Below, piece by piece: positions 38,001 to 47,800 of a DNA stretch of 64,000 nt. Each line of letters opens with the position of its first letter. Position 1 is the first letter of the stretch. Location: positions 806,001-870,000 of the forward strand of contig OZ242258.1 of assembly GCA_965207025.1 (NCBI GenBank). The letters are read 5' to 3'. The notes under the pieces were generated by a model. The model was not told the origin of the DNA. It made no database searches and saw only the letters and a list, made by a program, of their open reading frames with translations. This DNA is from Bin87 sp034423595 (GTDB taxonomy: Bacteria; Chloroflexota; Dehalococcoidia; Lucifugimonadales; UBA3495). The position numbers and the translations under genes are program-made.

Positions 38001-39624
38001 GGCCCTGACTGACTCGTTCGGCGTAGATGAGCTGACCGGCTTCAACGATGCTGTCTTCGTCGAGGAAACGGTTTTTCAGGATTGATGTCTCGCCGGATGA
38101 GATTGCTTCGTTGGAATTCGTACCGGCGACAATTGGCTGAGTGGAGACGGCTGCAGGGTCGCCCAGCGTATCGGTAACGAGTCCACGAACGCTGACGCCG
38201 ACGATGTCACCCTCAGTCCCCTCGGTAATGGACAGCAGGGTCCCGGCGCTGGCGGCGTCCTCACAGGACACGTTGACCGCGACCGTCTCTTCCGGTGCGT
38301 CGGCAAATGGGTCGAGAGGTTCGATGCGGCGATCGGCAACCCGAATCACGTAGCCGTATGTGATTAGAGCATCGATGTCCCGGTCGGACAGTATGCGCTG
38401 GTCCCTGCCGGATGTTTCAAAAATCTCGGTGGGAGAAACGCCTTCACCCGTAGCTCTGTACTTTTCCCTCACGAAATTGAGGATGGCTTTCTGTTGCTCC
38501 GTGAGCACCTGGGAATCGGAACGGCCCAGGCGCTGATCAACCTTGATTCGACCGACTTCACCCAGGTCGAAGCGGCGACCGTCGAAGAAATGGTTCATAA
38601 CGAAGGTGCAAGCCGCGTCCACCTGTACCGCCGGTTCGCCGGGACGGAGCCACTTGTAGAGATTCCGCTGAGCCAGTCCGATCCGGTGGGCCTGCTCCCG
38701 GTTGAATTCGCGGTCCGGGTGGATCCGGTCCCAAAGCGACCGCAGTTCCTCTTCCCTCGGGTTATAGTCCCGGTCGGGCGTGGGTTCCACGCCGCCAACG
38801 AATGGCCGGCAGTCGTGGTAATCAATGTCGGAGAAGAGCGCCCGCATTTCTTCAGCATTGACGATGCCCAACGCATGAAGGAACGTGGATACGCCCATCC
38901 GACGGCGGCGGTCAACGCTGACAGTGATGGTCTCGGGCAGATTGCGCCTCCGCGCATAGTAGTGCGTCCAGGTGGACAGCTCGATTCGGGCGCCCCGGCT
39001 GGCTGAGATGCGGCCCTTGTAGTACCAGTTTTCCAGTTTGCCGCATTCGGGACAGGCGGGATCCTGGGACGGTTCCCGTTCGTAATAGACGCCCGGAGCG
39101 CGCTGGAGTTGGCTCACCAGAACGCGCTCAGCGCCGTTGATGATGAATGTGCCGGTCCGGGTCATCATGGGCACGTCGCCGAAGAAGATGTCGGACTCGG
39201 TTATCTCCCCGGTTTCCTGGTCGCGGAGTTGCGCTTTGACGTACAGCGGACGGGAATAGGTGATTTCCCTTTCCCGGCAGGTCTCCGGACTGGGATGAAC
39301 GTTGCACTCTCCGGTGATTCTACAGACCTCACAATCGTCCTCGGTGTCAAACCAGTGATCCATGAAGTACAGCTCGAAGCGCTCCGCCCGGCGGGACCCG
39401 TCTCCGCTGGCAAAGCGTCGAGTGATTCCCGCCACGATTGGCGAACAATCTCGGAAAGTTTCGGCCAAACCGTTGGTCTTGAACCAGTCAAAGGATTCGA
39501 TCTGGCTGCGGATCAGGTTCGGCACGTCGAGGGCGTTCGCGATGCCGGAATCGGAGTATGTCTTGACCTCGCGGGCGGTCAACCCGCGGTTGTTGCGGCC
39601 TGAGCGTTTACGGGTAAGTACCAT
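35023..39624 (-). CDS. rpoB: RNA polymerase beta subunit
   Basis: 1533 residues from ATG 39624, with AGGAG upstream. Diagnostic segments: the rifampicin-binding region [20 protein letters not shown] with the usual His, Arg and Ser residues, so no obvious resistance change; [25 protein letters not shown]; and [15 protein letters not shown]. Two non-standard Cys groups occur near the N-terminus: Cys98, 101, 107 and 116 with His110, and Cys191 and 194, in lobe regions where most RpoB proteins have none; they could bind zinc. It is transcribed from a strong promoter 180 bp upstream, with a hairpin in the leader, and is followed directly by rpoC. No ribosomal protein genes precede it. Confidence 0.97.
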   Translation of the reverse strand: [1533 protein letters not shown]

Positions 39625-39700
39625 AAGATCGACACTCCTGGAGGGTACGAGGAATTAACTGGACGCGGCCTGCTTCTTACGAGACTCGCATAGACACAAG

Positions 39701-39732
39701 AATTCGGCCCGCCATCAATGGCAAGCCGAATT
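39701..39732 (-). promoter_or_regulatory. Leader hairpin upstream of rpoB
   Basis: AATTCGGC pairs with GCCGAATT (8 bp), then a 2-nt mismatch, then GCCAT with ATGGC around a CA loop. It lies within the predicted rpoBC 5' untranslated region. It could be an attenuator-like element, a binding site, or the end of the fumC transcript, although no T-run follows. Confidence 0.5.
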
Positions 39733-39809
39733 AAAGGCAAGTCAGGTTAGAGGGTGCAGGTGAAAAAACGAGGCAGTGGCGACATCAATCATACGTGAAC
39801 AGTAGAGCA

Positions 39810-39839
39810 ACTATACACGCAGATGGGGATTTTTGTCAA
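39810..39839 (-). promoter_or_regulatory. Strong sigma70-type promoter for rpoBC
   Basis: On the minus strand, TTGACA (39839-39834), an 18-bp spacer, and TATAGT (39815-39810). Transcription would start near 39803, giving a leader of about 180 nt before rpoB. Confidence 0.75.
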
Positions 39840-39886
39840 CCGAGACCGGTCACCCAAGAGTGGTTTTTGGTGATCAGAGCTGGGAT

Positions 39887-41302
39887 TTAACCCCCGCCGG
39901 CGCGCACTTCCAGGCTGGGCTTGGTCATCTCTTCAGGGTTGAGCAGCTCGTCCAGTTCCGCTTCGGAGAGGGTGGTTTCGGACCGGGCGACTTCCCGGAT
40001 GGTTAGCCCGGAATCTGAGGCTTTCTTGGCGATGCTGGCAGCGGCGTCGTATCCGATGGACGGGGCCAGGGCGGTCCCCAGCATCAGCCCTTTTTCCACC
40101 ATGGCGGGCCCGGTGTCGGTGGCCGTTATGCCTGCCACGCATTGCCGGGCAAAGTTGCGCGCCGAGGCCGCCAGCAACGCTACCGACTGGAGCAAGTTAT
40201 ATGCCGCCAGCGGCATCATGGTATTGAGCTCGAAATAACCGCCGGCGCCGGCCAGCGCCACCGCGGCATCGTTTCCCACAACGTGAGCGGACACCTGGAT
40301 CACCGACTCCGATATGACGGGATTGACTTTGCCGGGCATTATGCTGCTGCCGGGCTGAACCTCCGGCACGTTGATCTCACCAAGCCCGGCGCGGGGGCCG
40401 CAACCGAGGAAGCGGATGTCGTTCGCTATCTTGTGCAGGCTGATGGCGATGGTTTTGAGTTGACCGCTGGCTTCAACGACTCCGTCCAGAGCAGATTGGG
40501 CCTGGAAGTGATTTCCGGTTTCCTTGATGTTCACGCCGGTCATTTCAGAAAGCCGAGCGCAGGTGCGACCGGACGATTCTGGATGGGTATTGACGCCGGT
40601 GCCCACGGCGGTGCCCCCCAATGCCACCTCCGCGAGCGCTGCTTCCGCCCGGCGCGCGCGACCGATGCTGTACTCCGCCTGGCCGGCATACCCGGAAAAC
40701 TCCTGCCCCAGGCGCACCGGAGTGGCATCCTGCAGATGGGTGCGGCCCGTTTTGACAACGGGCCAGAACTCGTCCGACTTTTGCTGCAGGGCGGCGCGCA
40801 ACTCTTCCAGCGCGGGTATCAAATCCTCTTTGATGCCCAACAGGGCTGCCAGATGGATGGACGTGGGGATTACGTCGTTGGATGATTGTCCAAGGTTCAC
40901 GTGGTCGTTGGGGTGGACCAATCGCGACCCCAAATCGCCGCCGAGGATCTGGGAAGCGCGGTTGGCGATGACTTCGTTGGCGTTGGTGTTGGTGGAAGTT
41001 CCGGAACCGGTCTGGAAGATGTCCAGAACGAAATGCTCGTCGTGCTTGCCGTCAACAACTTCCTGGGCGGCCTGGACGATGGCGTTGCCAACCGTGGGGT
41101 CGAGCGCCCCCAGGTCCATGTAGGTTTGCGCACAGGCCAATTTGATCAGGCCCAGGGCGCGGATGAACTGTCGCGGGAAGCGGAGGTCGCTGATGGGGAA
41201 GTTGAGAACGGCCCGCATGGTGGACGCGCCGTATAGAGCGTCGGCGGGCACCTCCATCTCGCCCATGGAGTCGCGTTCGATACGAGTGTTGGGGCTGGTC
41301 AT
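39887..41302 (-). CDS. fumC: Class II fumarate hydratase
   Basis: Start at ATG 41302, preceded by a GAAGGAAGG ribosome binding site; this gives 471 residues. An ATG-like frame extends back to 41344 inside the neighbour. Fumarase C interconverts fumarate and malate in the TCA cycle. Family motifs: ERDSMGEMEVPADALYGAST, GSGTSTNTNANEVIANRA, TGRTHLQDATPVRLGQE, and the signature loop GSSIMPGKVNP with catalytic Ser. The start falls 1 bp from the stop of the GMC oxidoreductase gene on the same strand, so the two are probably co-transcribed. Confidence 0.95.
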   Translation of the reverse strand: MTSPNTRIERDSMGEMEVPADALYGASTMRAVLNFPISDLRFPRQFIRALGLIKLACAQTYMDLGALDPTVGNAIVQAAQEVVDGKHDEHFVLDIFQTGSGTSTNTNANEVIANRASQILGGDLGSRLVHPNDHVNLGQSSNDVIPTSIHLAALLGIKEDLIPALEELRAALQQKSDEFWPVVKTGRTHLQDATPVRLGQEFSGYAGQAEYSIGRARRAEAALAEVALGGTAVGTGVNTHPESSGRTCARLSEMTGVNIKETGNHFQAQSALDGVVEASGQLKTIAISLHKIANDIRFLGCGPRAGLGEINVPEVQPGSSIMPGKVNPVISESVIQVSAHVVGNDAAVALAGAGGYFELNTMMPLAAYNLLQSVALLAASARNFARQCVAGITATDTGPAMVEKGLMLGTALAPSIGYDAAASIAKKASDSGLTIREVARSETTLSEAELDELLNPEEMTKPSLEVRAGGG

Positions 41303-41303
41303 T

Positions 41304-42854
41304 TTACTTACCTTCCTTGATGAAGTCGGCGACACGCTCGGCAATCATAATGGTGGTGGCGTTGGTGTTGGCGCGAATTACGTCAGGCATCACCGAGGCG
41401 TCCACGACTCTGAGGTTCCGCATACCGTAAACGTGGCAATACTGGTCAACCACGGCATCCAGGTCGGAACCGGGTCCCATCTTGCAGGTGCCCGACGAGT
41501 GGTGCTGGGTGTACGCATTGCGCAGCATCCACTGATCCAGGGCTGTGTCGGAAGCCAAGTCCTCATCCGTTGGCGACAGCCTTTCGGAGACGAACTCGCG
41601 GAAGGTGGGTTGTTCGGCGATTCGCAATCCCAGGCGCACCGCCGCCCGCATCCGCTGTCGATCCACCGGGTCGGAGAGGTAGTCGTAGAAAAGGTCGGGC
41701 TGTACGTGCGGGTCTGTTGATGCCAGCCGCAAACGGCCAGCAGTGGCGGCGTTCTGCAACGCGGCGCTGAACCCGAAGTGGAAATCATCGGTCTCGATGT
41801 TGACGCTGGCCGGGCGGTGTTCGCTGGTCATCAGAATGGGGGCTAGTTGGATGTCGCCACGGGTGCCGGTGCCCTCGGGGCTGTAGCGCAGGCCGACCTG
41901 AATGCTGGGAGAGTCCAGCTCCGGCGGGTCGCCGATGCCCCGGAACAGGCTGAACACGGCCGGGTGATCGCGCAGATTCTCGCCCACGCCGGTTAGTTCG
42001 TGAACCAGGGGAATGCCCATTTCCTGGAGGTGGTCGGCGGGGCCGACGCCGGAAAGCAGCAGTATCTGAGGGGAAGCAATGGCCCCGCCGCTCAGAATGA
42101 TCTGGTTGCCATAAATCTCGAAAATATCGCCGCTACTTTCGGCCTCGATGCCGATGGCCGTTTTGCCCTCAAAGAGGATGCGCCGCACTACAACGCTGCC
42201 GCGCACGGTCAGGTTCAGCCGGTGTCGGGCCATGGAGAGGTAGGTAAGGGACGTGCTCATGCGCACACCGTCGATGTTGTTCAGGGGGCGGGCGGCGATA
42301 CCGTTGGAATCCGGATGATTCTGGTCGGGGTCTTCCGGGAATCCCAGGGCGCGGCAGGTGTCGTAGAAAGCCTCGGCTACGGGCAGCCACTCTTCCCGCC
42401 GGTAACGTCGCACCGGTATGGGCCCGCTGTCTCCGTGAAAGTCGTCGCCGGAGAAATCCAGGTCATTTTCAAGACGGCGGAAGTAGGGCAGCACCCTGGT
42501 GAACGACCACTCGTCGTTGCCCCAAATGGCCCAGTTGTCATAATCCTCCGGCACGCCGCGGAAGAGGACCTGGCCGTTGATGCTGCTGGATCCGCCCATG
42601 GCCTTGCCGCGCGGGATGATGATGGGTTCTTCCTGTTGGGGAGTCCCTTTGGCCTCATAGCCCCAACTGTGCGGGCCGTAAGCGGATCGCCACACGTTGT
42701 TGCCCTGCTTCAGATCAACGGGCAAGTGATCAAAGTCGGGATAGTCCGGGCCTGCTTCCAGTAGCAAGACCGAAACGTTCGGGTCTTCGGTCAGCCGGGA
42801 GGCGAGGGTACAACCGGCGGAACCGCCGCCAACAATGATGAAATCGTAGTTCAT
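41304..42854 (-). CDS. GMC-family FAD oxidoreductase (choline dehydrogenase-like)
   Basis: 516 residues from ATG 42854, with AAGGGGA upstream. The N-terminus has the FAD dinucleotide motif IIVGGGSAGCTLASRLTED, followed by GKAMGGSSSINGQVLFRG (GMC signature 1) and ILSGGAIASPQILLLSGVGP (GMC signature 2). Near the C-terminus, QHHSSGTCKMGP carries the catalytic His, then VVDASVMPDVIRANTNATTIMIAERVAD. It oxidises an alcohol to an aldehyde; the alcohol is unknown. SAR202-type genomes carry many such genes. It heads a unit with fumC. Confidence 0.92.
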   Translation of the reverse strand: MNYDFIIVGGGSAGCTLASRLTEDPNVSVLLLEAGPDYPDFDHLPVDLKQGNNVWRSAYGPHSWGYEAKGTPQQEEPIIIPRGKAMGGSSSINGQVLFRGVPEDYDNWAIWGNDEWSFTRVLPYFRRLENDLDFSGDDFHGDSGPIPVRRYRREEWLPVAEAFYDTCRALGFPEDPDQNHPDSNGIAARPLNNIDGVRMSTSLTYLSMARHRLNLTVRGSVVVRRILFEGKTAIGIEAESSGDIFEIYGNQIILSGGAIASPQILLLSGVGPADHLQEMGIPLVHELTGVGENLRDHPAVFSLFRGIGDPPELDSPSIQVGLRYSPEGTGTRGDIQLAPILMTSEHRPASVNIETDDFHFGFSAALQNAATAGRLRLASTDPHVQPDLFYDYLSDPVDRQRMRAAVRLGLRIAEQPTFREFVSERLSPTDEDLASDTALDQWMLRNAYTQHHSSGTCKMGPGSDLDAVVDQYCHVYGMRNLRVVDASVMPDVIRANTNATTIMIAERVADFIKEGK

Positions 42855-42876
42855 AAGAATCCCCTTCAGTTGGGCG

Positions 42877-43263
42877 TCACAACTCGCAGCAATCCAGCAG
42901 GCAGTTGAAGAAGTCCGTGTCGTCGATGCCGCCGAGGTCTTCTCCGTGAACGTCGGCCAGGTGCTTCAGGATGCGGGGCGTATTCATTGGCACCAGCAGG
43001 GCGGTGGCGTTGATGCTGATGATGCCAATCATACGGTAGTCCTGGAAACGCCCCCCTGCCCGGGCTTGGGGAGGGCACAGGAGACACCGCACGGTAATCT
43101 CGTCGTCCCGCGCGTCATACACCAAACGTATCAGGGGCTCGCCGCGGTAGCTGACGTCGTACATCTGGCCGTTGCCGAACCGGTCCGGGCCGACGTGTTC
43201 AGCTTCAAGCGTGTTTTGCCAACCCTGGGGTGGAAAGACCACGCGGTTACTTACGTTGGGCAT
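42877..43263 (-). CDS. Hypothetical protein with Cys-rich tail
   Basis: 128 residues from ATG 43263, chosen because GTGAGG lies upstream; the frame opens at GTG 43278. The middle has alternating strands (GEPLIRLVYDARDDEITVRCLLC) and the end is acidic with a FFNCLLDCCEL tail. Cys residues occur as CLLC and near the C-terminus, so metal binding is possible. No family recognised. It lies 22 bp upstream of the GMC oxidoreductase gene on the same strand. Confidence 0.6.
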   Translation of the reverse strand: MPNVSNRVVFPPQGWQNTLEAEHVGPDRFGNGQMYDVSYRGEPLIRLVYDARDDEITVRCLLCPPQARAGGRFQDYRMIGIISINATALLVPMNTPRILKHLADVHGEDLGGIDDTDFFNCLLDCCEL

Positions 43264-43371
43264 TGTCGCAAACCTCACGGCGCTGGTGGTGAAGGGTGTC
43301 GAATGATTTTAGCGCATTTGGTTCGGACACGTCAGGTGGCGTTCCAACATGGAGTTGTGGCCGCGATTGAA

Positions 43372-43391
43372 GGGCGGGTACCAACCCGCCC
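43372..43391. repeat. Small perfect hairpin beyond gltD
   Basis: GGGCGGGT (43372-43379), loop ACCA, ACCCGCCC (43384-43391). Similar in layout to 29749-29774. It lies between gltD and the next gene and may be a REP. Confidence 0.55.
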
Positions 43392-43425
43392 CTGCCATAT
43401 CGCTTAGCCGGCGTACCTGCGGCTG

Positions 43426-44877
43426 CTAAACGGAAGCAGCGGAGCGGGGCAGGTGAGTAAGGCCGGAAGAGAGATATTGGTCTATGCCGCGGGCAACGTC
43501 GCGGCCTTCAGCGATTGCCCATACCACCAGGGACTGGCCGCGCACCATGTCACCGCCAGCGAACACGCCGGGCACCGAGGTCATTTTGTTTTCGTCCACC
43601 TGGACGTTGCCCCGAGCATCCAGCTCTACGCCCAATTGTTCCAACATGCCGCCGTGTTCAGGATGGAGGAAGCCCATGGCGAGCAAAACCAGGTCGGCGT
43701 CCACCGAAAATTCACTCCCCGGCACCTCTGACATCTGGAATCTTCCGTTTTCTCCCTTGGTCCAGTCCACGCGAACGGCGTGCAACTTGCTTACCTGGCC
43801 ATTTTCGCCCGTGAGGGACTTGGTGAGGATGTTGTAATCCCTAACCCCGCCCTCTTCATGCGCGCCAGAGGTCCGCAGGATCATAGGCCAGCGGGGCCAG
43901 GGGTTATCATCGGTACGGGTTTCGGGCGGTTCAGGCAGCAGCTCAAATTGATGCACGATCTCGGCGCCCTGGCGATGGGCGGTGCCCAGGCAGTCAGCGC
44001 CGGTGTCGCCGCCGCCGAGGATGATCACACGCTTGCCCTCCGCCGTTATCTGGTTATTGACGGTCTCGCCGGCCAGTGTGCGGTTCTGCTGGGGCAGGTA
44101 TTCCATGGCGAAGTGGACACCGTCCAGTTGGCGACCGGGCACGTCCAGATCCCTCGCTTGGGTGGAGCCACCCGTGAGGCACACGGCGTCGTACTCTTGC
44201 AGCAGTTGGTCGGCCGGATAGTTGCCGCCTACGTTGACGCCGGTACGGAACTCGATTCCTTCAGCTTCCATCAATTCAACGCGGCGACGGACGACCGATT
44301 TTTCGAGCTTGAAGTCCGGGATGCCCAGCATCAACAGACCGCCGATGTAGTCGGCGCGTTCCAAAACGGTAACGGTGTGTCCGGCCCGGTTGAGCTGCTG
44401 GGCGGCGGCGAGGCCAGAAGGGCCACTGCCCACTACGGCGACGGTCTTGCCGGTGCGCGTCTCCGGGGGAGCGGGCTTGATCCAGCCCTGCTCGAAACCG
44501 CGATCGCTGATTTCCTTCTCTATGTATTCGATGGTGACGGGGTCGGCGTTGATGCTCAACACGCACGAGGCTTCGCAGGGAGCCGGGCAAATGCGTCCGG
44601 TGAACTCCGGGAAGTTATTGGTGCTCAGCAGCACTTCCAGCGCGCGTTCCCAGTTGCCCAGGTACACCTGGTGGTTGAACTCGGGGATGACGTTGCCCAG
44701 GGGGCAGCCCATGTGGCAGAAGGGCACGGCGCAATCCATGCACCGGCCACCCTGTTCGGTGGCTTGCTGGTCAGTCCAGCGGTGATAGTACTCCCGATAA
44801 TCTCCGACACGCTCTACCGGGGAGCGACGGTCTGGTCCGAAACGACCAAACTCCATAAATCCGGTGACTTTACCCAT
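43426..44877 (-). CDS. gltD: Glutamate synthase small subunit
   Basis: Start placed at ATG 44877 (483 residues), 2 bp after the gltB stop; the frame opens earlier inside gltB. GltD supplies electrons from NADPH to GltB. The N-terminus has the cluster-binding Cys motifs CMDCAVPFCHMGCPLGN and RICPAPCEASC. The FAD site is VAVVGSGPSGLAAAQQLNRAGH, the NADPH site is IILGGGDTGADC, and the end has FAGGDMVRGQSLVVWAIAEGR. All are typical of the family. Confidence 0.95.
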   Translation of the reverse strand: MGKVTGFMEFGRFGPDRRSPVERVGDYREYYHRWTDQQATEQGGRCMDCAVPFCHMGCPLGNVIPEFNHQVYLGNWERALEVLLSTNNFPEFTGRICPAPCEASCVLSINADPVTIEYIEKEISDRGFEQGWIKPAPPETRTGKTVAVVGSGPSGLAAAQQLNRAGHTVTVLERADYIGGLLMLGIPDFKLEKSVVRRRVELMEAEGIEFRTGVNVGGNYPADQLLQEYDAVCLTGGSTQARDLDVPGRQLDGVHFAMEYLPQQNRTLAGETVNNQITAEGKRVIILGGGDTGADCLGTAHRQGAEIVHQFELLPEPPETRTDDNPWPRWPMILRTSGAHEEGGVRDYNILTKSLTGENGQVSKLHAVRVDWTKGENGRFQMSEVPGSEFSVDADLVLLAMGFLHPEHGGMLEQLGVELDARGNVQVDENKMTSVPGVFAGGDMVRGQSLVVWAIAEGRDVARGIDQYLSSGLTHLPRSAASV

Positions 44878-44879
44878 TA

Positions 44880-47800
44880 TTAAACCGTTACCAACTCTTC
44901 CGCCTGCCGTTGCGCGCGTTCCTGGAGCACCCTGCGGTAGTCGCGTGGCATAACCTTGCGGAACTTGCTGACGCTTGCGTTCCAATCGTCCAGAATGCGC
45001 TGGGCCGGCCCGCTGCCGGTCCGCTCCAGGTGCTCGGTAAGCAGGCTATGCAGAAGGTCGATGTCCTCTGGCTCGGTGAGGTCTTCCAAGTCGGCCATCC
45101 CGTCATTGAATCGGATGTGGAAGTCGTCGTCCGGGTCATAGACGAAGGCGATGCCTCCGCTCATCCCGGCAGCGAAGTTGCGCCCGGCGCTCCCGATGAC
45201 CGCGACAACACCGCCGGTCATGTACTCGCAACCATGGTCTCCGACACCCTCAACAACCGCGCGGGCTCCGCTGTTGCGGACGGCGAACCGCTCGCCGGCG
45301 CGTCCCCGTATGAACACGTCGCCCCCGGTGGCGCCGTACAGGGCCACGTTGCCGATGATGATGTTGTCTTCGGGGACGAATCCCGACCCTTGGGGTGGAA
45401 CTATGACGATGCGGCCACCGCCGATGCCCTTGCCCATATAGTCGTTGGTATCCCCGGCCAAGCATACGGAAACCCCTGGAGCGAGGAAAGCGCCGAAGCT
45501 CTGGCCCGCCGAACCCTCCAGGTTGATGTTGATCGTACCGTCGGGCAAGCCGTCCTCTCCGTACCTGCGCGCCACTCGTCCGCTGAGCATGGCGCCCACC
45601 GTGCGATTGGAGTTGCGGATGGGCAGGTTGATGTTCACCGGAGTTGCATGGTCGATGGCCGGCTGGGCCTGGGCGATGAGCTGATGGTCTAGCGCTTTGT
45701 GCAGCCCGTGATCCTGTTCGATACAGCAATAAGTCTGGACCCGTTCAGCCCTGGCCGGGATGGTCAGGAGCTTGGACAGATCTATTCCGGACGCCTTCCA
45801 GTGTTCAACGGCTTGGCGGGTTTCCAGTTTGTCAACCCGTCCGACCATCTCGGCGACGGTGCGGAAACCCAGTTCGGCCATGATCTCCCGCAACTCTTCT
45901 GCGACGAAGTAGAAGTAGTTGACCAGGTGGCCCGGTTGTCCGGCGAAACGTTTGCGCAACTCCGGGTCCTGGGTTGCGATGCCTACGGAGCAGGTGTTCA
46001 GGTGGCATTTGCGGAGCATGATGCAGCCGTTGACGATGAGGGCAGCGGTTGCCATTCCGAACTCTTCCGCGCCAAGCAGGGCCGCGATTGCGACGTCCCG
46101 GCCGGTCTTCAGCTGACCGTCGGTTTGAACGACGATACGCCCCCGAAGATCATTGGCGACCAAAACCTGCTGGGTTTCGGCAACACCCAGTTCCCAGGGG
46201 AGGCCGGCGTGTTTGATGGAAGACTCCGGCGACGCGCCGGTTCCACCGTCGTGTCCACTGATCAACACCACGTCGCCGTGGCCCTTGGATACGCCGGCGG
46301 CGATGGTGCCGACTCCGACTTCGGAGACCAGCTTGACGTGGATGCGGGCCTCGGGGTTGATGTTTTTCAGATCGTGGATCAGCTGCGCCAGGTCCTCGAT
46401 GGAATAAATGTCATGATGTGGCGGCGGCGAAATCAACTCCACGCCCGGCGTGGTGTGCCTAACCCATCCGATGTACTCGTCAACCTTATGGCCGGGGAGC
46501 TGCCCGCCCTCGCCGGGTTTTGATCCCTGCGCCATCTTAATCTGAAGGTCGGTGGCGTTGACCAGGTAGTTGGGAGTAACGCCAAAACGCCCGGAGGCAA
46601 CCTGCTTGATTGCGCTGGAGCGGTTGTCGCCGTTGTCATCCAGCGTGTAACGGTGAAAGTCCTCGCCGCCCTCTCCGGTGTTGCTGCGCGCCCCCAGCTG
46701 GTTCATGGCGATGGCCATGGTCTCGTGGGCCTCGCGGCTGATGGAACCCAGCGAGATGGCGCCGGTGGCGAAACGCTTGACGATTTCGACAGCCGGCTCA
46801 ACGTCGTCAATCGAGATGGGTGCCCCGCCCTTGAATTCCAAGAGGCCGCGCAGGGTCGCCATCTGGCGGCTCTGGTCGTTCACCTCTTCGGCGAACTCAC
46901 GGTAGGCCCTTGGATCGTTGGAACGGGTGGCATATTGCAGCTTGGCGATGGCTTCGGGGTTCCACTGGTGAAACTCCCCGTGGCGGCGCCATTGATACTG
47001 GCCGCCCATGTCCAGTTCCTGCATCCCCGGAACGAAGGGATCATCGAAAGCGGAGCGATGCCGCTGGAGAGTTTCCTCTTCTACGATGTCCAACCCGATT
47101 CCCTGGATGCGGGACGGCGTGCGGGTGAAATAGCGCTCGACCAGGTCGTCGTTGAGGCCAATGGCTTCAAAAATCTGGGCGCCCCGGTAGGATTGCACCG
47201 TCGAAATGCCCATCTTGGACATCACCTTGAGGATGCCCTTTTCGTTGGCCTTGATGAAGTTATAGACGGCGTAGTCTGGCTTGGTGCCGTTCAACTCGCC
47301 GCGTTCCGCCAGGTCGCGCACCGACTCCAGGGCCAGGTACGGGTTGATGCCGCCGGCGCCGTAGCCGATGAGCAGGCAGAAATGCTGCACTTCGCGGGGT
47401 TCGCCGGACTCTACGACCAGACCGACGCGGGTACGAGTGCCGGCGCGGGTAAGGTGATGATGGACGGCGCTGGTAGCCAGCAGGCTGGGGATGGGCGCGT
47501 GGTCGGAGTCCACGCCGCGGTCGGACAGGATAATGATGTTCTTCCCATCCTCGATTGCCTGGGATGCGGCAGCGCAAAGATTGTCCAAGGCTGATTGCAG
47601 CGAACCCGTGTTGGCGTCGAACAGGGTGGACAATGTCGCCGACGACAGGCCGGGCAAGTCCAGGGCGCGGATTCGAGCCAGTTCTTCGTCCGTGAGCAGC
47701 GGAGAGTTGAGGCGGAGTTGCCGACAATGGAGCGGCGTTTCTTCAAACAGGTTCTGTTCGCTGCCGACGAAAGCCTCCAGGGATGTGACAAGTTCCTCCC

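Noticed and set aside
39795..39805. CGTGAACAGT near the rpoB promoter, matching the MITE end
   Set aside because: Only about ten bases match and there is no second arm; taken as chance.
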